From Ectocarpus siliculosus (lineage: Eukaryota > Sar > Phaeophyceae > Ectocarpales > Ectocarpaceae), in contig FN649739.1 in assembly GCA_000310025.1 (NCBI GenBank), positions 2,779,847 through 2,825,418 of the forward strand: a stretch of 45,572 bases of DNA, written 5' to 3'. The notes beneath the pieces were generated by a model. That model was not told the DNA's origin. It saw nothing but the letters and a program-made list of their open reading frames with translations, and did not search any database. Below are positions 35,397-45,302 of this stretch, piece by piece (the first letter of the stretch is position 1; each line of letters opens with the position of its first letter). Made by a program: the position numbers and the translations under genes.

Positions 35397-38300
35397 ATGG
35401 GGCAGCTGGGAGCGTTGCAGAAGCAAGAATTAGTCGAAGTTCTGGCCACGTTCGTAGAAGAAGGCTTGTTCCCGATCGACCCCAAGCGAGTGGCAGCATG
35501 CGGTGGCAGTGAGTTGGAACTTCCTTTGATAGACGAGTTTTGTACACCGTACGCAGCCAAACAACGTCGATTTTCACCCGAGGAACGACGCATGATCCGG
35601 GCTGAAATTCAGCAATTACTAGATCGAGGTATCATTCGACCTTCCATGTCACCATGGGCTGCCCAATGCCTGTGTGTCAGGAAGAAAGATGGTACTATGC
35701 GGCTATGCATCGACTGGAGAGTGTTGAACAAGCTTTTGGTATCTGATAGTGGTGGGCTAGGCGATATGCAAACTATATTCGATGGGCTGAAAGGCAAGCG
35801 GTACTTCACGCAGATCGATCTCGCGTCAGGCTTTCACCAAATTGAAATCGCCGAAAAGGATCGCCACAAAACAGCTTTCCGCGACGCAGACGGAATGTTG
35901 TTCGAATTCACACGTGCGGGTTTCGGACTGACAGTATTACCTTCTGCGTTTACGCGTCGAGTGAAGTCTGCTTTGGGAGTTATTGATGGTGTGTTTAGCT
36001 GGCTGGACGATATACTCGTTGCGAACGAAACGTGGGAGGACCATCTAGCTGCCCTGGTGCTCGTTCTCACACGCCTCCGTGCTGCTGGATTATCCGTTAA
36101 TTTTCCGAAATGCATTTTCGGGGCTTCGTCCCAAGAGTTTCTCGGAATGATAATTGATGCTACCGGCATGCACCCAGCGCCGTCTAAACTCGAAGCGATA
36201 GCCAACATGCCTCGGCCTCGAACAGTAGAAGACCTGCGCACGTTTTTGGGGCTGACAGGATACCTTCGACAGTTCGTTCCGCAATATAGTGTGATAGCAG
36301 CCCCCCTATCCGACATCCTTCGAAATAAGGCCTTTGCGTCCAAGCGCGCACGCAAGCTCCCTATTCCGTGGGGGGAGACTGAGGAACACGCCTTCCAACA
36401 GCTCAGACTATCACTTGCTTCTCCCACCGTGTTAGCCTTCCCTGATCCTAATGCGCCGTTCGAGATGCATGTCGACGCTAGCTCAGTGGGTGCAGGTGCG
36501 ACCCTGCTACAGACCATCGACGGTACGCCCAGGATCATCGCCTTCGCCAGCCACAAGTTCTCTCGCACCGACGCTCGACGCGGGCCCACGGAACGGGAGT
36601 GCATGGGGGTATTGTGGGGCGTTGACCATTTCAAACCATATTTAGCGGGTCGGCAGTTCAAAGTAGTAACGGATTGCTCTGCACTCACATGGTTGTTTCG
36701 CAGTAGGGAGCTTTGCCCCAAGTTGCATAGGTGGGCGCTTAGGCTTATGGAGTATGACATAGTATTAGAATGGAAAGCAGGAATGCATCACGTACTGCCC
36801 GATGCTTTATCCCGTCTCCCCGTAGCAAGTGCCTCCCCCGGAGACATCGACGACTCTTTTCCGGACGACTTTACAACCCCCAATTCCGAAGCTGTGGTTG
36901 GCCCGCAAGGCCCCGTTCTTAATGGCAGGCGTCTTGCTGAGCTTACATTGGAGGAGGAATCTGAGCCAATGGATGTCGTACATGCATCGGATCAGTTGAA
37001 CATAGCACCGCTGTTTGCTGACTTCCCGTTTGCTGCCTGCGCCTCGCTCAACGACCCACTGCCACCGCGTCGCTCCAGCCGTAAACGCACACCCTCAGTA
37101 CGGTTGCAACCCCTAAACGACCCTCAGCTGCCTACCGTGGCACAGGTTTTATCATCGGGGCTACAGCCCGCGTTCGTACCTGAGCCTATCGAACCGCTCC
37201 CGACGCAACTACCGGAGGCAGTTCCGCCCGAGTGCACGCGATCCGCTGACGTGGGGGAGGTGCTTTCGGCAGGGGGGGAATCGCCCTTTAGGTCAGCGGT
37301 GGACACGGGGTCGACAGCGATCCATAGGGCGCTGCGCACGCTGAAGAATCCAGACACACTCGTTCGACATCAGCAAAGCGATGCCCTTTTGGGCCAGGTT
37401 CGGAGGGATCTAGAAGGGAGTGGTAGAGCAGGTTACAGTTTGGATGTTAAAGGAGTGCTACGATTCGCGTTTGAAAAGGGCAAACCAGTAATAGCGACCC
37501 CCAAAAGCATGGTGGCAGACATCCTCGCATTGGTCCACACGTTACAGGGGCATGCAGGAGTGGGAGCGACCTTGGCATTAATTCGGGATCACTTTCACTG
37601 GCCCACACTGGCACGAGATGTCCGGCATTACGTTTTATCTTGTAGCTGTAGACGTCGCAAAAGGCCCAGTAGTAGACGCGTACCGATGCTGCCAGGGAGA
37701 CCACTAGAACCTTGGGATGAACTCGAGATTGACCTACTCAAAATTGACACGACCTCGTTGTCTGGCAACAAGTACATTTTGCTGGTGGTAGACCGTGCAT
37801 CCAAATTCCCTTTTGGGTTCCCTCTTGCGACCAAGGAAGCAATCGGCGTAGCGCGAGCGTTGTCAGAACTGTGTTTGACTTTCGGCGTCCCTAGAGTAAT
37901 TCGTTGCGATGGTGGTAGAGAGTTCGGAGGAGAAGTGGTAACTCACCTTTGTCGATGGCTACAAGCGGACATCACTTTTGGCGCAGCTGATCATGCCCGG
38001 GGTCAGGGCACAGTAGAGAGATTGGGAGGATGGATGCAAGAGTTGTTGGCAGAGCTGTGCAAGTGCTGGAACGACCGTTGGGATGAATATGTATCGCCGG
38101 CCATTTGGATCAAACGTACGCTACCAGACACCTCCGTTCACCCACACATGACTCCGTTTGAACTGCTGTTCGGCCGCAAACCTCGCACCTCGCTTGACTC
38201 GTTGGCGCCTCTCTCGGAGGAGGGAAACCAAGATCATTCGGGGGGCTTGGACAACTTTGTGGAACGACGGAAGCAGAACCTCCGGGAAGTTAGGCTGGTG

Positions 38301-39098
38301 CTCGAGAAGCGCCACGACCTGCGGGTGGCAGCACGGTCGAAGGCGAATGCCACCATTTCGAGGACCTCGGCGTCGGTGACAGTAGAGAAAGGCAACCTCG
38401 TCTTGGTGCGCGAAGCTGACAGCAGTCGTCACCGAGACAAGCGGGGCAGGAAGCTGCAGCACGATCTCTACACCGGGCCCTGGACAGTAGAGGAAGTCTT
38501 GCAGAGGGGTTTGAGCGTGAAAGTGAAGATGCAGGGAAGAAAACTACGTTCGAGAAGAGTGTGCACTGCCGAGTTGAAACCCTTTCATATTCGCCCGCCT
38601 CATCTAAGACACTCCATAGCCGAGGAATTTATGCAGTTTGCGTGGGGTCCCGATTTTTGCCTGCCAGTGGAACAGCCGGACCAAGGATTGTTCGTCTCCC
38701 TTTCTGATTGCCGTCGGGTCCATTCACCTACTGGTTCTTTAGTATGGGAGTACAAAGCCATTTCTCAGGCTGGTGTTGAGTCCGTGTGGTTGCCGGAATC
38801 TGAGCTTCTTCGCGCGTTCACACGCTTGCAGCTAGATGGTTTCATCGCATTGTGGCATCTGTATCATCCCGAACTGGCTGATCAGCTCACTCCACGCTCC
38901 ACCCCGCGTACACCGTTGTCCGCCCGTGAAGCCCTGGGGATTTACCCAATAGGTTTTACATTCCAGAAAGACGTTGGAGGAGGGTTGAAGCTCCAAGGCC
39001 AAGTGTTCGGTTACCGCGACCGATACTGGCGTGTACGCTACAGTAACCAGAACTGGGAGGAGATGACGCGTCAAGAGCTAGAACGTTGTCTTCACTGA
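35397..39098 (+). CDS. Retrotransposon pol: RT, RNase H, integrase
   Basis: The frame is open from 35244 inside the LTR, but that start precedes the PBS, so I choose ATG 35397 (1233 aa). RT: KKDGTMRLCIDWRVLN, QIDLASGFHQIEI, and the catalytic box SWLDDILV near 36000, with Trp in the usual Tyr position. RNase H: FEMHVDASSVGAG, TERECMGVLWGVDHF, VVTDCSALTWL, HVLPDALSRLP. A Pro-rich linker follows. Integrase: a zinc-finger-like HTLQGHAGVG...CSC (C-x-C, not the usual C-x2-C), then a DDE core with EIDLLKID, RCDGGREFGG and GTVERLGG. The C terminus has chromodomain-like ESVWLPESELLRA...LDGFIALW and ends with DRYWRVRYSNQNWEEMTRQE. The protein copies RNA into DNA and inserts it. Gag and protease are absent. 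Confidence 0.93.
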   Translation: MGQLGALQKQELVEVLATFVEEGLFPIDPKRVAACGGSELELPLIDEFCTPYAAKQRRFSPEERRMIRAEIQQLLDRGIIRPSMSPWAAQCLCVRKKDGTMRLCIDWRVLNKLLVSDSGGLGDMQTIFDGLKGKRYFTQIDLASGFHQIEIAEKDRHKTAFRDADGMLFEFTRAGFGLTVLPSAFTRRVKSALGVIDGVFSWLDDILVANETWEDHLAALVLVLTRLRAAGLSVNFPKCIFGASSQEFLGMIIDATGMHPAPSKLEAIANMPRPRTVEDLRTFLGLTGYLRQFVPQYSVIAAPLSDILRNKAFASKRARKLPIPWGETEEHAFQQLRLSLASPTVLAFPDPNAPFEMHVDASSVGAGATLLQTIDGTPRIIAFASHKFSRTDARRGPTERECMGVLWGVDHFKPYLAGRQFKVVTDCSALTWLFRSRELCPKLHRWALRLMEYDIVLEWKAGMHHVLPDALSRLPVASASPGDIDDSFPDDFTTPNSEAVVGPQGPVLNGRRLAELTLEEESEPMDVVHASDQLNIAPLFADFPFAACASLNDPLPPRRSSRKRTPSVRLQPLNDPQLPTVAQVLSSGLQPAFVPEPIEPLPTQLPEAVPPECTRSADVGEVLSAGGESPFRSAVDTGSTAIHRALRTLKNPDTLVRHQQSDALLGQVRRDLEGSGRAGYSLDVKGVLRFAFEKGKPVIATPKSMVADILALVHTLQGHAGVGATLALIRDHFHWPTLARDVRHYVLSCSCRRRKRPSSRRVPMLPGRPLEPWDELEIDLLKIDTTSLSGNKYILLVVDRASKFPFGFPLATKEAIGVARALSELCLTFGVPRVIRCDGGREFGGEVVTHLCRWLQADITFGAADHARGQGTVERLGGWMQELLAELCKCWNDRWDEYVSPAIWIKRTLPDTSVHPHMTPFELLFGRKPRTSLDSLAPLSEEGNQDHSGGLDNFVERRKQNLREVRLVLEKRHDLRVAARSKANATISRTSASVTVEKGNLVLVREADSSRHRDKRGRKLQHDLYTGPWTVEEVLQRGLSVKVKMQGRKLRSRRVCTAELKPFHIRPPHLRHSIAEEFMQFAWGPDFCLPVEQPDQGLFVSLSDCRRVHSPTGSLVWEYKAISQAGVESVWLPESELLRAFTRLQLDGFIALWHLYHPELADQLTPRSTPRTPLSAREALGIYPIGFTFQKDVGGGLKLQGQVFGYRDRYWRVRYSNQNWEEMTRQELERCLH

Positions 39099-39457
39099 AG
39101 ACTGCCCCATCCCGTCGTTGTTGTGGGATATGTCGTGCCATGGTGGGGGGACATGGGTGTATCATGTAGGGTCCCGTGATTGTCGTTGTGGCAGTGGGGA
39201 GGAAGGGGCGCTTGAATAGGTGGTGTGAATGTGGGAGTCTGGAAGGACCTGTCCAGGAGTTCCGTTTAGTTGTTTTGAGGGGTTTTTCTTTCTTGAGCCT
39301 ACGCCTTTGCTCTTACTCGGTAGGCGGTACCGAGTCGATAGTTGTGTGCAATCCCTCGAGTGTATGTGCGCACGCGTGGGTTGATTAGGTCCTGTAGGAC
39401 ACGGTTGCAATCACTGTCACGATTGCAATAACGCTTTAGCTAGTGGCGGTATGTGGG

Positions 39458-39580
39458 CTAATTCACTGTCATGGGGATCGCTTTCCATGACAACGAACTT
39501 CACGAGAGGGTTTTATCGAGAGTTTTGTCCCTCACGAGAAAGAGAGAGACGAGATGGCGCGTGAAGTTCGGGTGAATTAG
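39458..39580 (+). other. Predicted three-way-junction RNA structure before the 3' LTR
   Basis: Nested perfect complements: CTAATTCAC (39458-39466) with GTGAATTAG (39572-39580); TGTCATGG (39467-39474) with CCATGACA (39485-39492); CGAACTTCACG (39494-39504) with CGTGAAGTTCG (39560-39570). Drawn together they give a closing stem and two arms. It lies between the pol stop and the purine tract. The function is unknown; packaging, export or stability are possible in such elements. Confidence 0.7.
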
Positions 39581-39683
39581 TTACTTTCGAGGCATATCGG
39601 TTGATGGTAGACCTCGCGGTTCTATCATTCCTCTAGTTATAAGTACAGGATGTGGCGTTAGTATATTATGAGTAAATAATATA

Positions 39684-39693
39684 CTAGGGGGGA
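39684..39693 (+). promoter_or_regulatory. Polypurine tract
   Basis: CTAGGGGGGA immediately precedes the TG of the 3' LTR, where the plus-strand primer lies in LTR elements. Confidence 0.85.
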
Positions 39694-40127
39694 TGTTACG
39701 GTTCGGAATGATATTGTTCCGCAAGTACGTACACCCTCACAGAGGTGGTTAGCCGCAGTCCGCGGAGCCTCTGCTGGAGTCGTGGAGTTCGCCCCTCCCT
39801 TCTCACTCCTTTTCTCGAGCTACCCTTCCTGAGCTCGAACTAAAAGAATAAGACCATAACATCTGCAAGGAGGCCTTTGCTCCGACCCAATACCAGCTCC
39901 CGCAGCCGGTACAAGCACCTTCAAGGTTCATCGCACTCGGTACAGTTGCTCGATTGCACAGAGAGAGGTCAGTGTGGGACAGCTTTTGTCCAATATGCAT
40001 GGCGTTGGCGGAGAAGCCAGTAAACCTTTCTCGCGCCAAATATCTCTGGCATGAACGGGAATATCAGTGACCCGTTGACAACATGCAATGCCGCCTCTCC
40101 CTTCCTAGAGTCGAGCGACTCGTTTCA
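39694..40127 (+). repeat. 3' LTR, 434 bp
   Basis: It has the same length and ends as the 5' LTR. The only difference I see is C in GGTACAAGCACC, where the 5' LTR has T. It is followed by the CTCC target duplicate. Confidence 0.95.
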
Positions 40128-40593
40128 CTCCTGCTGCTGTCGCCGTGATGGTCGTGTAGTAGCCTACTGCTTCGCAACGACGTAGCAGTAGCACTTTTGC
40201 GCGAGTCGGCCGCCGGCTGTCTGCCCGCGAACCGCATGACTTCACGAGCGGCACGCACAATACCGACCAAGGTGTGTGTGGGTTCTTTGTTCTCTTCGCT
40301 CTTCGCTCTTCGCTCTCTGGTCTGTCCGAATTACTCCGCCGGCGGCGTTTGAATAGTCTTGAATCTCCGACGGTTGCGCTGTTGTCCCGACGCCGTGTGG
40401 GAGGTTACCGTGGTTACAGCAAATACCCCTTGCGGAGTACTCTATAAAATTGTCAGGGATGGCGAACAGTTGTCTACAGCAGTACGCTGGGCGAGTGAGA
40501 GTAGCACGTCTACGGTACTGTACTACCAGTAGGCGAGCGACGGCATCATCATTCGGGGGTGACTGATGTTGTGCCGTCTGGAGCTATTTACAC

Positions 40594-40884
40594 TCTGTTA
40601 GTGACTCTTTAGGACTAACCGATGTTGCACTTTGCAAGGCTAGGTTCTTCACGCGAGCAAGGCTAGGTTCCTCACCCCACATCTACCCTAACCCTAACCC
40701 TAACCCTAACCTTCACCCACGGCCAAAGCACGGCCTAGCGGCCGCGAACTGGTCGAGGACGCGGCTGCGCCGCGTTCTCGGAATGCGGAACGGCGAGAGG
40801 GCGCTGGAGAGGTCAAGGCTAGGAACCAACGCCGGACCAATCAGAGGGCGTAAAAGCCGTTAGATAGGAAGAGTCACTAACAGA
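40594..40884. repeat. Inverted-repeat unit enclosing a telomere-like tract
   Basis: TCTGTTAGTGACTCTT at 40594-40609 is matched by its perfect reverse complement at 40869-40884. Inside are two direct copies of GCAAGGCTAGGTTC (about 40637, 40660), an inverted copy near 40820, a GC-rich hairpin (GCGGCTGCGCCGC) and the CCCTAA tract. It has no coding capacity. Confidence 0.65.
40686..40709. repeat. Interstitial telomere-like repeat, (CCCTAA)4
   Basis: Four perfect CCCTAA units are followed by the degenerate CCTTCACCC. TTAGGG is a common eukaryotic telomere unit, and I infer it may be this organism's. The tract lies far from either window end and inside the inverted-repeat unit. Confidence 0.85.
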
Positions 40885-43532
40885 CTGCAAAAACTGCTGC
40901 TGGCCGTCTCGCCCGCGTAGGCAAGGCCAGCAGGGGACACGCGGATGGCGGGGGAGGGGGCTTTTTTTTTCTTTTTTTTTCTGATGCCTGTTGTGCCCGA
41001 GAAACAATGCGAGTGCAGGACGTTCGATCATGGGACTGTGTGAATGCATATGCATAGACTATGGCAATTTACAAGGCAGAAAGTGCAAGAGACACGCGCG
41101 ACGGATTGTAGTTTGGGTGGAGGTAGCGGGGGAGCGAGCTCACATTCTTGGTGTTGTTGTCGTTGACATGCACCCACACACGCACGCATGTAGTACGTCC
41201 ATTCATTTAGCAAGTCAATCTTCCTCTCGACGCGTGCGGTCTGTGAACGAATGTACAGGTAGTCTACTAGTGCTCATGCTGCGAGGCGTTCGCTCTGTCA
41301 CTGCAGCGACAAACTCCTCAAAAGAGGTGGGACAACATCCTCAAGTCGCGCCTGTCTCTGTCTGGTTCAACACGGGGCAGATCCTGCCCGAACAACGAGT
41401 GACGGCTAATCTCCCGGCCTCTTCCGACGTAGGCCCACAATGCCCTCCACCTGCCAGCCTTTCACTCATTCACGCGTCCAATATTTCAATATCCGCTCCT
41501 GTCCTCCTGTACAACCGCCACCCTCGAACCTGTTTAGAATACCACATAGACTACGTAGCAGAGGAAGATAAAAAATGCGGAAGACAAGAGATAATTCGGG
41601 AGCGTCACCAACACCGATCGATCATAGTTTAGTCTATCCCAACTAGTTTGTAGACCCCCCCAAAATCCTGGTTATAGATCAAGTCACACGCACTCACACA
41701 CGATCTATCCCGCTAGAAGACTGACGAAATCTTTCTTGTTGGTCAACCGTCTGCCCTCTGTCGATGCCATCGAAAAGACAAAGAAACACGAGTTCACCTT
41801 GCGATGAACCAGAAACCGCCCTTCCTCTCTCCATCGATCGACGATCTAGCCCAAACACAAACCCCTTTCGAGCTGTCCAACCCATCAATCTTTTTTTTCG
41901 CACACAACACCGCACGCACAGACACCGCACGACAAATAAAAAACGGAGAAAAAAGAAAAAGCGTTCTAGGCATACTACGTGCGCTCCCCCTCCGCCCTCT
42001 TCAAAGTGCACAAGCTCACTCACTCGCTGTTGAGCTCGAACCGCGTCACTGGTATCTAACGGGAATGGTGGTCAACCAATACATACGGGGTATTGGGGAG
42101 TCAGCGCCCGACGAACTGCATAATTTTGATATAAAAACTTCAAGGTCCCTCGAAAAAAAAAAAATGCAACTTTAACTTTTGGTTGGTGTCAGTCATATCC
42201 CCCCCTTTCTGGCAAACAAATCCAACTAACCTATCCCCAAAGGCCTGGGAAGAACTCATCGGAAAAATGGATGGCAATCAACAGAGAGCAGCTCCACACG
42301 GCTCATTTGTCAACCTGTGCACGATTGTCGCGCAGATAATACATTCAATTCAAAACAACTATTTGATGGACTTCGGTGGACATCATACATATATTCAGAC
42401 ACAGGGATCAAAACTACCATGATACCATCCCTCTCCATGAAAAACTCGCCCTATCAAAACCAGGGAATAGTCGGCTGCTGTGGCTATTAGCACCTCTCAT
42501 CCAAGCCAGGATGCCATACATATTCACACCCACACCCACCGCCGCCTTGAAAACTAACGCGCACCGTGGTGCGACTCTCTCTTTTTCAGAGGTGCAACCA
42601 TTTCGAAAACGCTCGAGAAACTATTTTCATGTCTACGCCCCCCCCCCCGCAACCACGAAACTTGCCGCCTCCAACGGCCTGCTTACAGAAACACAGGATG
42701 CCGTGTCAATTCTTCGGCCTTCGAGCTAGTTCGGCCTTCAGAAACATCATCATCATAATTAAAAAACTTATCCACCCACACAACGTAACTAGTTTTTTTG
42801 GTTTTTTGAGCTTTGGATGTGAACTGACAACGTCTTCCCACCCTCTTTCTAATCTCAAGCAACTCTTTTTTTTTTTCCATCTCGTACGGCACGTTTCAAG
42901 AAATCTTTCGTGCTAAAAATATACCCGTGTTCCAAAAAAGTGGCTTCTTACTTACCACCAAACAATGACGAGTCAAGTCCCAGGCTACCCTGCGTGGGCG
43001 AAAGACCACGGGACACGTCATTACGAAAACACCCGCCTCCCCCTTCCCCGTCGTTCCGGAAAAAAAACTGCGGCCGGAAGTTAACAGTGTTGTTGTCTCG
43101 CTGGCTGTAGCCAACTCTGCCGAAAATAAACGATATAACGAAGCGCGAGCGACCTCGTACGAACGAACAGAAACGAACGCTCCGGACGCTACCCCTGCCG
43201 GACTGAAAAACGGCAGGTCGGGGTGTGTCAATTCTTCGTTGGATTCTTGTAACGGTCTATCCACCCGCGAACCGCCACAAGAGCAAACATAAAGGTCGAA
43301 TTGGGACTACACCACGTGGTCACGTGTTACGCACACACAAAAGAACAGAGACAAATTATGAGAAGAAAAAACGAACCACAGCTGGAGTTCTTCAGCTCCC
43401 TCTCCACGTACCCTCGTGTCATGACGGCGACGAAAGGCCCCAGGTTTCGGGCGTTGTGCACCTTGCATCAATCGTCCGCGCCTACCAGCGCCACCCACCC
43501 TTGTGGCGTCGTCCTCCATCTTCTGCCCGAAG
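40885..43532. other. Non-coding or unrecognised stretch
   Basis: Open frames of up to 213 codons exist on both strands (40991-41632 plus; 42896-43264 minus), but none shows a domain, hydrophobic pattern or splice context I can defend. The stretch is richer in A/T than its surroundings and includes T and C homopolymers (40963-40980, 42641-42650). Downstream exons of the TPR gene could lie here. Confidence 0.4.
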
Positions 43533-45302
43533 TCAAACTGGTGCGCGAGGGACAAACATCTCCAGCGTTAGCGCCGTAGCCTGCACTTCGTCGACACCCC
43601 CCCCGAGGTGCTCCGCCTCGATAGTCCGCGCCCGCGTGTACAGCACCTCTGCCTCCTCCACGCGTCCCAGCATCAATGCACAGAGGCCGACGTCCAGCAG
43701 GATACTCGTCACCTGTGTCGTGACGTCATAGGCATAATAAGCGTGGTCGGGGGACCAGGTTGATGTTACTGCTGTTGTTGTGTTGTTCGTGTTACCGTTT
43801 CTCAAGGGTGGTTGTGATTGTAATACCGTCTTGGAGCGAACGTTTGCGTTCTCGCTTTCCAGCATTGCCGTACCACGTTTCCGAACCACTCTGAAACGGG
43901 AACTACAAAACGGTCGGCGGTACAAACAAGACGCGGTCTAACCTGCTGCTTGATTGGAAAGGAGGAAACACCCCCTCCTTCCCCGAGTCTGCCGTGGTGG
44001 AGGGGGGTGAGGAGGAGGAACATACACTTCGCCGAAAACGGATTTGTCCCGTTCATTGTCAGACAAAAAAACAATACAAAACAGTATGCGCTATTCACGA
44101 ATAGTACCAGTATCACACCAACCTGTAGGCTCCGGTCCCCGTCCTCCTCCTCCACGATCTCCAGCGCCCGCCGGTACAGGCTCGCGGCCTCCTCGACCCT
44201 CGCCTGCCCCCGCGAGAGGCATCTCCCCAGCAGGACCAGCGTGGTGGCCACGTCCCTGTGCCCCTCCCCAAGCTCCTCCTCCTCGAGGGCGAGCACCCGC
44301 CTGTACCACGCCTCCGCCTCCCCGTCGCGCCCGGCCTCCCCCGCCCAGCTCGCCAGCTTCCGGAGGGTCGCGAGCACTGCGTCCGCGCCCGCGACCGGGG
44401 AATCACCCCTGTCGTCCCCTCCTTCCTCGATCTTGAGCGCTCTCTCGAGCAGCCGGAGCGCGTCCTCGTAGTTCCCGTTCTTGCGGGCGCACTCCGCGAG
44501 GGTGTGCAGCGTGCCCGCGGAGCCGCCGCCGACCGGCGGCGTCGGCGGCCCGGTCGACACCTCGCCGCTGTAGCCGCCGCCGTCGCTGCTGCCGCAGCCT
44601 CCGGCCTTGTCTGTGATGGCCAGCGCCCGCTTTAGCATCGACTCCGCCTCCTCCTTCTTGCCGGACGCGAGGACGTTGGCACCGAGCCCCGCCAGGGTGG
44701 CCGCGACGTTCGGGTGGTCCGCGCCCATCTGCTTCTCCTCGATGGCGAGGGCTCTCCGGAAAAGTTCCTCCGCTTCGTCCGTCCGGCCATCCTGCGATTG
44801 TTAGTTTTTGATGTACCAGTACGCGTTTGATTGTGTGAATTGAAGGCGAGCAGGTAACACCCGTTGGGGTTGAGTACATTGATCCGTTGGACTTGCTGGA
44901 GGAACAACCGCGTTGCCTGAAAAAAAGAAAAAAAATGTCTAGGGGTGTCGATGGCGTAGTCGACAATTGGTGTCGATGAAAAATCACATCGTTTAAATGA
45001 ATCCACTACCAAAACACACATCGACATGCTACGAATAATACAGCACTAAACCCGCCAGAAAATGTCTGCATTTATAGTACAAAGAAAAAGCTCGAAGTGC
45101 CCCCTTCGCACACAACACAAACACCGCACACCTGTTCCGCGCAAAGCCCGAGATGATGAAAGGTGCTTCCCAGCACTGGTTGATCCGCCCCGAACTTGTC
45201 CTCCTCAATCTTGAGCGCTCTCTCGTAGTACTCAGTGGCGTCCTTCGTGCGGCCAGCCTTCAATGCGCACTCGCCAAGATTCGAGAGCGTGTCCGCTACA
45301 TC
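43533..45302 (-). CDS. Tetratricopeptide-repeat protein, kinesin-light-chain/NPHP3-like (5' incomplete)
   Basis: Three minus-strand exons, all phase 0: 45132-45302, 44123-44792 and 43533-43712. They encode at least six TPR units of the 42-residue kinesin-light-chain type, e.g. ECALKAGRTKDATEYYERAL, GKKEEAESMLKRALAI and GRVEEAEVLYTRARTIEAEH, with the connecting GADHPNVAATLAGLG pattern. TPR arrays are protein-binding scaffolds; no partner can be named. The first exon begins at an acceptor, so the 5' part lies off the right edge. Exon 2 has an extra base in an A5 run (plus 44759-44763) that breaks the frame after GGRTDEAEELF-type sequence: 670 nt where 669 would keep phase. The end is either TGA at 43533 or a splice at the GTTTGT donor about 25 nt upstream. 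Confidence 0.8.

Larger units (their letters stand above)
34887..40127 (+). mobile_element. Ty3/Gypsy-type LTR retrotransposon, pol only
   Basis: The 5.24-kb element has two 434-bp LTRs, both TG...CA. I see one difference between them (T at about 35111, C at about 39918). CTCC target duplications (34883-34886, 40128-40131) flank it. Order: 5' LTR, primer-binding site directly after it, one ORF with RT-RNase H-integrase, a structured non-coding stretch, purine tract AGGGGGGA, 3' LTR. RT before integrase places it with Ty3/Gypsy. There is no gag and no aspartic protease between the PBS and RT. Near-identical LTRs imply a very recent insertion, presumably with proteins supplied in trans. Confidence 0.95.
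34260..40550 (+). repeat. Dispersed repeat family, copy C, split by the LTR element
   Basis: The left part (34260-34886) and right part (40128-40550) are continuous with each other when compared with copy A. The break falls at CTCC, where the LTR element inserted. The right part carries the same CTGCTTCGCAACGACGTAGC, GTCCGAATTACTCCGCC and GAGAGTAGCACGTCTACGG strings. Confidence 0.8.

Noticed and set aside
35834-36760. 308-codon minus-strand open frame
   Set aside because: It lies antisense to the reverse transcriptase/RNase H part of pol and shows no domain.
40991-41632. 213-codon plus-strand frame as a gene
   Set aside because: No recognisable domain, no membrane or repeat pattern and no splice context; codon content looks random.
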